Shown: in pieces, positions 25,136-33,221 of the stretch | Numbering within the stretch: position 1 is the stretch's first letter | How the letters are laid out: every line of letters starts with the position of its first letter | Assembly (NCBI GenBank): GCA_041574955.1 | Contig: JBFGNS010000010.1 | Span: 1 to 47,969, forward strand | DNA from: CALZJC01 sp041574955 | GTDB taxonomy: Bacteria > Acidobacteriota > Thermoanaerobaculia > Multivoradales > JAHEKO01 | Direction of reading: 5' to 3' | DNA: 47,969 nucleotides | Notes under the pieces: model-generated | Databases searched by the model: none | Seen by the model: the letters and a program-made list of their open reading frames with translations, nothing else | What the model was told of the DNA's origin: nothing | Made by a program: the position numbers and the translations under genes

Positions 25136-26180
25136 CGCCGCCGGGCGGCCGGCGCTGACCGATCTCGACCCGGCCGAGCTCGCCGGCTGGTTGACCGAGC
25201 GCGGCCGGCCGGCCTACCGCGCCGAGCAGATCCTGGCCTGGATCTACCGCCACGGCGCCCGCCGCTTCGCCGAGATGACCGACCTGCCCGAGCCGCTGCG
25301 CGCCGAGCTCGAGGCGGCCTGGAGCCTCCGGCGAGGGCGCGAGCTGGCTCGCTCCGCGGCGCCGGACGGCACCGTCAAGCTGCTGCTCGGCTGGCCGCGC
25401 GGCGGCAGCACCGAGTGCGTGATGATCCCCGGCGGCGGCGGCCGGCGTACCGCCTGCGTCAGCACCCAGGTGGGTTGCGACGTCGGCTGCCGCTTCTGCG
25501 CCAGCGGCATCGGCGGCGCGCTGCGCGATCTCGACACCGGCGAGGTGGTGGAGCAGGCGCTGGCGCTGGCCGACCTGCTGCGGCCGGCCGGCGAGCGGCT
25601 CAGCCACGTCGTGTTCATGGGCATGGGCGAGCCGCTCGCCAACTACGACGTCACGGTCGAGGCGATCCGGCGTCTCAACGCCGACTGGGGTCCGGCCATC
25701 GGCCAGCGGCGGATCACCGTCAGCACGGTGGGGCTGCCCAAGCAGATCGAGCGGCTGGCCGGCGAGCGGCTGCAGGTGACCCTCGCGGTCAGCCTGCACG
25801 CGCCCGACGACGAGCTGCGCCGCGAGCTCATCCCGTGGGCGCGCGGCATCCCGCTCGAGCGGTTGATGGCGGCGTGCGCGACCTACTTCGCCCGCACCGG
25901 GCGCGAGGTGACCTTCGAGTACTGCCTGCTGGCGGAGGTCAACGACCGGCCCGAGGACGCCGACCGCCTCGCCGTGCTGGCGCGGCGACTGCGGGCCCAC
26001 GTCAACCTGCTGATGTACAACCCGGTCGAGTCGCTGCCTTACCGCCGGCCGTCGCGCAACCGGGCGATCGGCTTCCTGAAGCGGCTTCGCCGGCGGGGCG
26101 TCAACGCCCATCTGCGCGAGAGCCGTGGTCTCGAGGCCGACGCCGCCTGCGGCCAGCTCCGCCGGCGCCAGCCCGCCTAG
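25125..26180 (+). CDS. rlmN: 23S rRNA (adenine-2503-C2)-methyltransferase
   Basis: 351 residues, full length for the family. RlmN is a radical-SAM enzyme that methylates C2 of A2503 in 23S rRNA (and A37 of some tRNAs). The [4Fe-4S] motif is CDVGCRFC (C118, C122, C125). The two catalytic cysteines of the ping-pong mechanism are also present: C111 in TACVSTQVGC and C342 in the C-terminal AACGQL. GMGEPLANYD and SLHAPDDELR are the usual SAM and structural motifs. The start ATG 25125 lies inside the end of the VWFA gene (11-bp overlap), which places a cytoplasmic housekeeping enzyme at the end of an envelope-protein operon. It converges on glgC with a 17-bp gap and no terminator visible. Confidence 0.96.
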   Translation: MPADAAGRPALTDLDPAELAGWLTERGRPAYRAEQILAWIYRHGARRFAEMTDLPEPLRAELEAAWSLRRGRELARSAAPDGTVKLLLGWPRGGSTECVMIPGGGGRRTACVSTQVGCDVGCRFCASGIGGALRDLDTGEVVEQALALADLLRPAGERLSHVVFMGMGEPLANYDVTVEAIRRLNADWGPAIGQRRITVSTVGLPKQIERLAGERLQVTLAVSLHAPDDELRRELIPWARGIPLERLMAACATYFARTGREVTFEYCLLAEVNDRPEDADRLAVLARRLRAHVNLLMYNPVESLPYRRPSRNRAIGFLKRLRRRGVNAHLRESRGLEADAACGQLRRRQPA

Positions 26181-26197
26181 GACGCGCTAGCAGCGGC

Positions 26198-27433
26198 TCA
26201 CTCGATGGTGGCGCCCTTGGCGATCACCACCACGCCGCCCTCCGACACCTTGAAGCCCCGGCTCCGGTCGAGCTCGAGGTCGACCCCGATGCGCGCCTCG
26301 GCCGGCACCCGCACGTTCTTGTCGATCACCGCCCGCCGGACCACCGCGCCGCGACCGACGTCGACGTTGTCGAACAGCACGCTGTCCTCGACCCGGGCGA
26401 ACGAGTTGACCCGCGCCCGCGGCGCCATGATCGAGCGCCTCACGGTGCCGCCCGAGACGATCGCCCCGGCCGCCACCAGCGAGTTGAGGGCGTGCCCCAT
26501 CCGCTCGCCTTCCTCGTGCACGAACTTGGCCGGCGGATAGGGGTAGTTCGAGGTGAGGATCGGCCAGCTCCGGTTGTACAGATCGAACGTCGGGCTCGCC
26601 GCCACCAGGTCCATGCTCGCCTGGTAGTAGGCGTCGAGCGTCCCGACGTCCCGCCAGTAGCCGCGCTCGATCTCGTTCTGGCCCGGCACCCGGTTGCTGC
26701 CGAAGTCGTACACCGCAGCCCCGCCGGAGGCGACCAGCGCCGGGATGATGTCGGCGCCCATGTCGTGCTTGGAGCCGGTCCGCTCGGCGTCTTCGGTGAC
26801 GGCTCGGTGGAGCGCCTCGGTGGTGAAGATGTAGTTGCCCATCGAGGCGAACGCGCGGGTGGGATCGTCGGGCAGCGGCGCCGGCGACGCCGGCTTCTCC
26901 TGGAACGAGAGAATGCGCCCGTCGGCACCGGCCTCGATGATGCCGAACGAGCTGGCCTCCTCGATCGGCACCGGGATGCCGGCAACCGTGACGGCGGCGC
27001 CGCTCGCCACGTGCTGGACGACCATCGGCTCGACGTCCATCCGGTAGATATGGTCGGCACCGAACACCGCCACGTAGTCCGGCTGCTCGTCTCCCAGGAT
27101 GTTGAGGTTCTGGAAGATGGCGTCGGCCGAGCCGGCGAACCAGCGCGGGCCGGTTCGCATCTGTGCCGGCACGGTGGTGACGTAGTTGCCGAGCAGCGGC
27201 GACAGCCGCCAGGTGCGGGCCAGGTGGCGGTCGAGGCTGTGGCTCAAGTACTGGGTCAGCACGACGATCTTGCGCAGCCCCGAGTTCACCAGGTTTGAGA
27301 GCACGAAGTCGATCAGCCGGTACTGGCCGCCGAACGGCACCGCCGGCTTGGCGCGCTCGAGCGTCAGCGGCTCGAGCCTCTGGCCGCGCCCGCCGGCCAG
27401 CACCATGCCCAGGATGTTCTCGCGCAGCGCCAT
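26198..27433 (-). CDS. glgC: Glucose-1-phosphate adenylyltransferase
   Basis: 411 residues, normal length. GlgC makes ADP-glucose from ATP and glucose-1-phosphate, the committed step of bacterial glycogen synthesis. Visible motifs are the nucleotide-binding LAGGRGQRLEPLTLERAKPA, the regulatory/substrate region VPFGGQYRLIDF, the catalytic-type FGADHIYRMD, ILSFQEKP and WRDVGTLDAYY, followed by a left-handed beta-helix C-domain (VVRRAVIDKNV). ATG 27433 has GGGAG about 6 nt upstream. It lies downstream of glgP on the same strand (93-bp gap), so glucan phosphorolysis and synthesis enzymes share an operon. Allosteric control by sugar phosphates is known for the family. Confidence 0.95.
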   Translation of the reverse strand: MALRENILGMVLAGGRGQRLEPLTLERAKPAVPFGGQYRLIDFVLSNLVNSGLRKIVVLTQYLSHSLDRHLARTWRLSPLLGNYVTTVPAQMRTGPRWFAGSADAIFQNLNILGDEQPDYVAVFGADHIYRMDVEPMVVQHVASGAAVTVAGIPVPIEEASSFGIIEAGADGRILSFQEKPASPAPLPDDPTRAFASMGNYIFTTEALHRAVTEDAERTGSKHDMGADIIPALVASGGAAVYDFGSNRVPGQNEIERGYWRDVGTLDAYYQASMDLVAASPTFDLYNRSWPILTSNYPYPPAKFVHEEGERMGHALNSLVAAGAIVSGGTVRRSIMAPRARVNSFARVEDSVLFDNVDVGRGAVVRRAVIDKNVRVPAEARIGVDLELDRSRGFKVSEGGVVVIAKGATIE

Positions 27434-27526
27434 TCGAGCTCCCTAGCCGACCGGCGCGCCCGGCCCCCGCAGCACCAGCGGCCGCCCCTTCCCCGCCGCC
27501 AGCGGCCGGTAGGCGCTGGCGGCGTA

Positions 27527-29644
27527 CTAGCGCACCATCCGTCCGGACGAGAAGCGCGGCCCTACGGTGGCGATGGCGCGCTTCATCCTCGCGATCCACT
27601 CCCGCGGCAGACCGTCCTCGCCGCGCCGGTAGTAGAGCGGGACCACCTCCTCCTCGAGCGCGCGGTAGAGCGCCAGCGAGTCCTCCTGGTCCTGGCGCTC
27701 CTCCTCTTCGACCCCCTCGCCGCCGCTGATCGCCCAGCCGTTCGAGCCGTCGAAGCCTTCCGGCCACCAGCCGTCGAGCACGCTCAGGTTGAGCACGCCG
27801 TTCATCGCCGCCTTCTGGCCGCTGGTGCCGCTGGCCTCGAGCGGCCGGCGCGGGGTGTTGAGCCAGACGTCGGTGCCTTGCACCAGCATCCGCCCGACCC
27901 GCATGTCGTAGTTCTCCAGGAACACCACCCGCCCGGCCAGCTCGCTCTCCTGGCTGAGGCGGTAGATGTGCTGGATCAGCTCCTGGCCCGGTCGGTCGGC
28001 GGGGTGCGCCTTGCCGGCCAGGAACACCTGCACCGGCCGCTCCGGGTTGGCCAGCAGCTGGCGCAGCCGGTGGAGGTCGCTGAACAGCAGACGGGCGCGC
28101 TTGTAGGTGGCGAAACGGCGGGCGAAGCCGATGGTGAGCGTGTCGGCCGGGAAGCGGTTGGCGATCTGCCGCAGCTCGCCCGGCGAGCGGCCGTGCCGGC
28201 CTGCCTGCTCCCAGACGCGTGAGCGGGTGAACCGCATCAACCGCTCCTTCTGCGCCCGGTGCGCCGCCCACAGCTCTTCGTCGGGAATCTCCTCGACCCA
28301 CGACCACGCCTCGTCGTCCTGCAGCCTCTCCCACCACTCCGCCCCCAGCCGCCGCTCGAGCTGCTGCTGCAGCTCGAGCCCCAGCCAGGTCGGCAGATGG
28401 ACGCCGTTGGTGATCGACTCGATCAGCGGCTGCTCGGGCTCCAGCCCGGGCGCCAGGTGGCGCCACATACGGTCGGCCACCTCGCCGTTGAGCCGGCTGA
28501 CGCCGTTGGCGAAGCCGCAGGTGCGCAGCGCGAACGCCGTCATGTTGAACGGCTGCCCCGGCTCGTCGTGGTCCGCCCGGCCGAGGTCGAGCAACCGCTC
28601 GGAGTCGACCCCCGGCGGCGCCGCCACCGCCAGGCATTCACCCGCCAGCCGCCGGTCGAACTCCTCGTTGCCCGCCGCCACCGGCGTGTGGGTGGTGAAG
28701 GCGGTACGGGCCGCCAGCCGGGCGAGCGCCTCCTCGAGCGGCACCGCCTCGGTGGCCAGCAGCCGGCGCAGCCGCTCCACCTGGAGCAGCGCGCTGTGGC
28801 CCTCGTTGATGTGCCAGACGCCCGGCTCGACGCCCAGCGCCGCCAGCGCCCGCACCCCGCCCAGCCCGAGCACCAGCTCCTGCATCAGCCGCATCTGGCG
28901 GCCGCGAACGTACAGCACCCACGAGATCGGCCGGTCGGCCGGCTCGTTGGCCGGGATGTCGGTGTCGAGCAGCAGCAGCGGTACCCGCCCGACCTGCGCC
29001 AGCCACACCTTGACCGCCACCTTGCGGCCCGGCAGCGGCACCTCCACCGTCACCTCGCGGCCGCGGGCGTCGAGCGCCGGCCGCACCGGCAGCCGCCTGA
29101 AGTCGTACTCGGGATAGATGTGCTGCTGCACGCCCTCGGCGTCGATCGCCTGCTGGAAGTAGCCCCGCCGGTAGAGCAACCCGACCCCCACGAACGGCAG
29201 CCCGAGGTCGCTGGCGCTCTTGGTGTGGTCGCCGCTGAGCACTCCCAGGCCGCCGGAGTAGATCGCCAGCGTCTGGTGCAGGCCGTACTCCATCGAGAAG
29301 TAGGCCACCGGACCACCGGGCCAGCCACCGAGCTGCCGGTCCACCCAGGTCGGCCGCTCGGGGTCCATGTAGCGCCCGAAGTCGCCCATCACCGAGCCGT
29401 AGGCGGCGGTGAAGGCGTCGTCCTCGAGCAGCGCCTCCCAGGCGTGGCGGTCGGCGCCAAGGAGCAGCTCCACAGGGTTGCGGTAGCGGGTCCAGATCGC
29501 CGGCGAGACCGTGGCGAACAGCCGCCGCGCGGCCGGCGTCCAGGTCCACCACAGGTTGTAGGCGAGATCGGCCAGCCCCTCGACCTCGGACGGCAGCTCG
29601 ATGTCGGCCACCTGCAGGGCGGAGATCTTGATCGGCGGCGTCAC
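27527..29644 (-). CDS. glgP: Alpha-glucan phosphorylase (GT35)
   Basis: 705 residues, in the shorter 'alpha-glucan family phosphorylase' class. It releases glucose-1-phosphate from alpha-1,4-glucans using pyridoxal phosphate. Evidence: the N-terminal AYNLWWTW motif of this class, VAYFSMEYGLH, the GGLGVLSGDHTKSASDLG loop, WHINEGHSAL, ITNGVHLPTW, and the PLP-lysine region EASGTSGQKAAMNGVLNLS (Lys about residue 611) followed by DGWWPEG. The start is GTG 29644 with no clear Shine-Dalgarno. It is divergent from malQ across 104 bp. With malQ and glgX it gives a complete glycogen-breakdown set. Confidence 0.94.
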   Translation of the reverse strand: MTPPIKISALQVADIELPSEVEGLADLAYNLWWTWTPAARRLFATVSPAIWTRYRNPVELLLGADRHAWEALLEDDAFTAAYGSVMGDFGRYMDPERPTWVDRQLGGWPGGPVAYFSMEYGLHQTLAIYSGGLGVLSGDHTKSASDLGLPFVGVGLLYRRGYFQQAIDAEGVQQHIYPEYDFRRLPVRPALDARGREVTVEVPLPGRKVAVKVWLAQVGRVPLLLLDTDIPANEPADRPISWVLYVRGRQMRLMQELVLGLGGVRALAALGVEPGVWHINEGHSALLQVERLRRLLATEAVPLEEALARLAARTAFTTHTPVAAGNEEFDRRLAGECLAVAAPPGVDSERLLDLGRADHDEPGQPFNMTAFALRTCGFANGVSRLNGEVADRMWRHLAPGLEPEQPLIESITNGVHLPTWLGLELQQQLERRLGAEWWERLQDDEAWSWVEEIPDEELWAAHRAQKERLMRFTRSRVWEQAGRHGRSPGELRQIANRFPADTLTIGFARRFATYKRARLLFSDLHRLRQLLANPERPVQVFLAGKAHPADRPGQELIQHIYRLSQESELAGRVVFLENYDMRVGRMLVQGTDVWLNTPRRPLEASGTSGQKAAMNGVLNLSVLDGWWPEGFDGSNGWAISGGEGVEEEERQDQEDSLALYRALEEEVVPLYYRRGEDGLPREWIARMKRAIATVGPRFSSGRMVR

Positions 29645-29735
29645 GGCGTCGGGTCTGGCTGGGAATCTGCCGTCGGTCGCGGAGAGTCGGGCTGCGGCGC
29701 CGCTCGCGGCGAGCGGCCTCGGCGGGCGGGCAGAC

Positions 29736-29741
29736 TATCAT
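29736..29741 (+). promoter_or_regulatory. -10-like element 7 nt before the malQ start
   Basis: TATCAT is the only AT-rich hexamer in the 104-bp glgP-malQ divergent gap and ends 7 nt before ATG 29749. A transcript started from it would be leaderless or nearly so, and no Shine-Dalgarno is present. Confidence 0.38.
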
Positions 29742-29748
29742 CCGGGCG

Positions 29749-31239
29749 ATGGCCGAGCGCGCCTGCGGCATTCTGCTCCACGCCACCTCGCTGCCGGCGC
29801 CCGACGGCGTCCCCAGCCTGGGCGGACCCGCACGCCGCTGGCTGGACTGGCTCGAGCGGGCCGGCCAGGGCCTGTGGCAGATCCTGCCGCTCGGGCCGCC
29901 CGACGCCGACGGCTCGCCCTACGGAGCGCTGTCGGCGTTCGCCGGCGACGAGCGACTCGTCGACCTCGAGCCGCTGGTGGCGGCCGGTCTGGTGGCGGCG
30001 CCACCGGCGGCTGGGGAGAGCGAGCGCCGCCGGGCGCTGGACGAAGCCCGCGGCGCGCTCGGTCGCCGGTCGGCCGACGATCCGCTGGCGCGCGCCTGGT
30101 CGACCTGGGTCACCGCCCCCGAGCAGCGGGAGTGGCTCGACGACTGGGCGCTGTTCGCCGCGCTCCGGCGACGGCACGGCGGCGCCTCGTGGCTCGACTG
30201 GCCGCGGCCGCTGCGCGATCGGCAGCCGGCGGCGCTCGCCACGGCGCGTGCCGAGCTGGCCGAGCCGATCGAGCGCGAGAGGTTCGCCCAGTTCCTGTTC
30301 TGGACGCAGTGGAGGGAGCTCAAACGGGAGGCCAACCGCCGCGGCATCCGGATCGTCGGCGACCTGCCGATCTACGCCGCTCTCGACAGCGCCGACGTGT
30401 GGTCGCACCGCGAGCTGTTCGAACTGGACGCCGACGGCCGGCCGGCGGGCCTGGCCGGTGTGCCGCCCGACGCCTACAGCGAAGGCGGCCAGCTCTGGGG
30501 GCACCCACTGCTGCGTTGGCAGCGTCTGCGGGACACCGGCTACGCCTGGTGGGTGGGGCGGCTGGCCGCCGTCTGCCGCAGCGCCGACGTGGTGCGGGTG
30601 GATCACTTCCGCGCCTACGCCGCATATTGGCGGGTCGAGCCGGGCGCCGCCGACGCCCGCGGAGGGCGGTGGGTCGAGGGTCCGGGCGGCGGACCGTTCG
30701 AGGCCGCTCGCCGCGCCCTCGGCGAGCTCGACCTGATCGCCGAGGATCTGGGGGTGATCGACGACCCCGTCCGCCGCCTGAGGGGCGAGCTGGGGCTGCC
30801 CGGCATGGCGGTGCTGCAGTTCGGCTTCGGCGACGACCGCGGCGCCAGCGAGCACCTCCCCCACCACTACCGGCGTCACCAGGTGGCCTACACCGGCACC
30901 CACGACAACGACACCGCGTGCGGCTGGTACGCCGGTCTCGACGCCGCGACACGCGACCGCGTCGACCGCTACCTGGCGCCCGCGGCCGACCGCATCCACG
31001 ACGCGATGGTGCGCGCGGTCCTGGCGTCGGTGGCCGAGCGCGCCGTGGTGCCGATGCAGGACGTGCTCGGGCTGGGCTCGGAAGCTCGGTTCAACACCCC
31101 CGGCAGCGTCGGCGGCAACTGGCGGTGGCGGTGCCGGCTCGAGCAGCTCGACGACCGGCTCGCCGAGCGGCTGCGCCGGCTCACCGAGCTCACCGGGCGC
31201 TCGCCGGCTTCCGGCCCGATGGCGGGCGCGCGGACGTGA
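29749..31239 (+). CDS. malQ: 4-alpha-glucanotransferase (amylomaltase, GH77)
   Basis: 496 residues, full length. MalQ transfers alpha-1,4-glucan segments between chains, recycling short maltodextrins for phosphorylase. The family start GILLHATSLP and GPPDADGSPYG are present. Catalytic residues are visible: nucleophile Asp in VRVDHFRAY (about residue 285), acid/base Glu in LIAEDLG (about 331) and the transition-state Asp in GTHDNDT (about 386). The ending FNTPGSVGGNWRWR is also typical. It lacks a Shine-Dalgarno and may be leaderless. glgX starts inside its stop codon (GTGA). Confidence 0.95.
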   Translation: MAERACGILLHATSLPAPDGVPSLGGPARRWLDWLERAGQGLWQILPLGPPDADGSPYGALSAFAGDERLVDLEPLVAAGLVAAPPAAGESERRRALDEARGALGRRSADDPLARAWSTWVTAPEQREWLDDWALFAALRRRHGGASWLDWPRPLRDRQPAALATARAELAEPIERERFAQFLFWTQWRELKREANRRGIRIVGDLPIYAALDSADVWSHRELFELDADGRPAGLAGVPPDAYSEGGQLWGHPLLRWQRLRDTGYAWWVGRLAAVCRSADVVRVDHFRAYAAYWRVEPGAADARGGRWVEGPGGGPFEAARRALGELDLIAEDLGVIDDPVRRLRGELGLPGMAVLQFGFGDDRGASEHLPHHYRRHQVAYTGTHDNDTACGWYAGLDAATRDRVDRYLAPAADRIHDAMVRAVLASVAERAVVPMQDVLGLGSEARFNTPGSVGGNWRWRCRLEQLDDRLAERLRRLTELTGRSPASGPMAGART

Positions 31240-33221
31240 GCGCGGACGGCCGCGACGGGCGGCCCGGCGGCGCCGTCGCCGACGAGAACGGGGTCGAGTT
31301 CACCCTCCACGCCCCCGCCGCCACCACCGTCGAGCTGTGCCTGTTCGACGACGCCGAGCAGCCGAGCGAAAGCCGCCGGTTGGCCCTGACACGCTCGGCG
31401 CCGTCCGGCCCGTGGCGTGGCCGCGTCGACGGCGCCGGCCCCGGGCTGCTCTACGGCTACCGGGTCCACGGCCCGTACGAGCCGGCACGCGGACACCGCT
31501 TCAACCCCGCCAAGCTGCTGGTCGACCCGTGCGCGCGGGCGGTGACCGGCGAGCCGCGACCCGACCCGGCGACCTACGGACACGGCGGAGATCCGGATGC
31601 CGCCGAGCCGTGCGAGCGGGACAGCGCGCCGGCGATGCCGCGCTCGATCGTGCTGGCAGCGGCCGGAGGCGGCGGCTGGAGTCGGCCGGGACTCGGCTGG
31701 CGCGAGACGGTGATCTACGAGTGCCACGTCAAGGGCATGACCCGGCGGCATCCGGGGGTGCCGCCGGAGCTGCGCGGCACCTACCTGGGCCTGGCCGAGC
31801 CGGCAGTGGTGGACCACCTGCTGGCGCTGGGAGTCACCGCCGTCGAGCTGCTGCCGGTACAGCAGTTCACCAGCGAGCCGGCGCTGCTCGACGCCGGCCT
31901 GGTCAACTACTTCGGCTACAACCCGCTGGCGCTGTTCGCCCCGCACGCCGCCTACGCCACCGCCGCCGACGGCCGGCAGGTGGACGAGTTCCGGCAGATG
32001 GTGCGCCGGCTGCACGCCGCCGGCCTCGAGGTCCTCCTCGACGTGGTGTTCAACCACACCTCGGAGGGCGACCACGCCGGCCGCACCCTGAGCTGGCGCG
32101 GCGTCGACAATCGGGGCTACTACCGGCTCGACCCCGACGACCCCCGCCGTTCGCTCGACTACTCGGGCTGCGGCAACAGCCTCGACACCTCCCGCCCGCT
32201 GGGCGAGCGGCTGGTGCTCGACTGCCTGCGGTACTGGTTCGAAGAGATGGGCGTCGACGGCTTCCGGTTCGATCTCGCGGCCAGCCTCGGGCGCCGCCCC
32301 GAGGGCCGGTTCGATGCCGGCTGGCCGCTGCTCCTCCGGCTGGCGGACGATCCGCGGCTGGCCGGCGCCAAGCTGATCGCCGAGCCGTGGGACCTGGGGC
32401 CCGACGGCTACCAGGCGGGCCGCTTTCCCCCCGGTTGGCGCGAGTGGAGCGACCGGTATCGCGACGCGGCGCGCTCCTTCTGGCGGGGTGACCGCGGCGC
32501 AGCGGCGGAGCTCGCCGCCGAGTCGCGGGGCCGGCCGCCGGCCGCCGAAGTCCACTACGTCTGCTGCCACGACGGCTTCACGCTGGCCGACCTGGTGAGC
32601 TACGAGCGCAAGCACAACGAGGCCAACCTCGAGAGCAACCACGACGGCCCGCGCCACAACCTGAGCCGCAACTGGGGTGTCGAGGGCCCCACCTCCGACC
32701 CGGCGGTGAACGCGCGGCGGGCGCAGATCCAGCGCGGTCTGCTGGCCACCCTGGCCCTGACGCCCGGCGTGCCGATGCTCGGGCACGGCGACGAGCTGGG
32801 GCGCAGCCAGCAGGGCAACAACAACGCCTACTGCCACGATGGTGAGCTGACCTGGGTGGACTGGCAGCTCGACGAGCCGCGCCAGGACCTGCTCGACTTC
32901 GCCCGCCGGGCGCTCGCCCTGCGGCGGCGGATCGGCAGCGCTCGGCCGCCGGTCTGGCTGGCGGCGCACGGCGAGCCGCTGCCGGCCGGCGAGCCGGCCG
33001 CCGGCGATCAGCAGCTGGCTTGCCGGCTGGGCGAAGCGGGCGATTACGTGGCGCTGTGGAACGGTGGCGAGGAGAGCTCGCTGTTCCGCCTGCCGTCGGT
33101 GGGCGCGGGCCGGTGGCGGCGGCTGCTCAGCACTGTCAGCGGGGACGAGGCCTGGCTGCGCGGCAGCGCCGTGCGGCTGCCGCCGTGCTCCCTGGTGGTG
33201 GTGCGCTTCACTCCGCGGTGA
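31236..33221 (+). CDS. glgX: Glycogen debranching enzyme (isoamylase type, GH13_11)
   Basis: 661 residues. GTG 31236 overlaps the malQ stop by 4 bp; the protein then begins directly with the CBM48-type N-domain (GVEFTLHAPAATTVELCLFD). GlgX hydrolyses alpha-1,6 branch linkages of limit dextrins. GH13 catalytic residues are clear: nucleophile in GFRFDLAASLG (about residue 345), general acid in LIAEPWDLG (about 382) and CCHDGFTL (about 446). The family pattern VSYERKHNEANLE and GHGDELGRSQQGNNNAY are present. The 3' end overlaps the convergent amylase gene by 14 bp, so there is no room for a terminator between them. Confidence 0.95.
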   Translation: MSADGRDGRPGGAVADENGVEFTLHAPAATTVELCLFDDAEQPSESRRLALTRSAPSGPWRGRVDGAGPGLLYGYRVHGPYEPARGHRFNPAKLLVDPCARAVTGEPRPDPATYGHGGDPDAAEPCERDSAPAMPRSIVLAAAGGGGWSRPGLGWRETVIYECHVKGMTRRHPGVPPELRGTYLGLAEPAVVDHLLALGVTAVELLPVQQFTSEPALLDAGLVNYFGYNPLALFAPHAAYATAADGRQVDEFRQMVRRLHAAGLEVLLDVVFNHTSEGDHAGRTLSWRGVDNRGYYRLDPDDPRRSLDYSGCGNSLDTSRPLGERLVLDCLRYWFEEMGVDGFRFDLAASLGRRPEGRFDAGWPLLLRLADDPRLAGAKLIAEPWDLGPDGYQAGRFPPGWREWSDRYRDAARSFWRGDRGAAAELAAESRGRPPAAEVHYVCCHDGFTLADLVSYERKHNEANLESNHDGPRHNLSRNWGVEGPTSDPAVNARRAQIQRGLLATLALTPGVPMLGHGDELGRSQQGNNNAYCHDGELTWVDWQLDEPRQDLLDFARRALALRRRIGSARPPVWLAAHGEPLPAGEPAAGDQQLACRLGEAGDYVALWNGGEESSLFRLPSVGAGRWRRLLSTVSGDEAWLRGSAVRLPPCSLVVVRFTPR

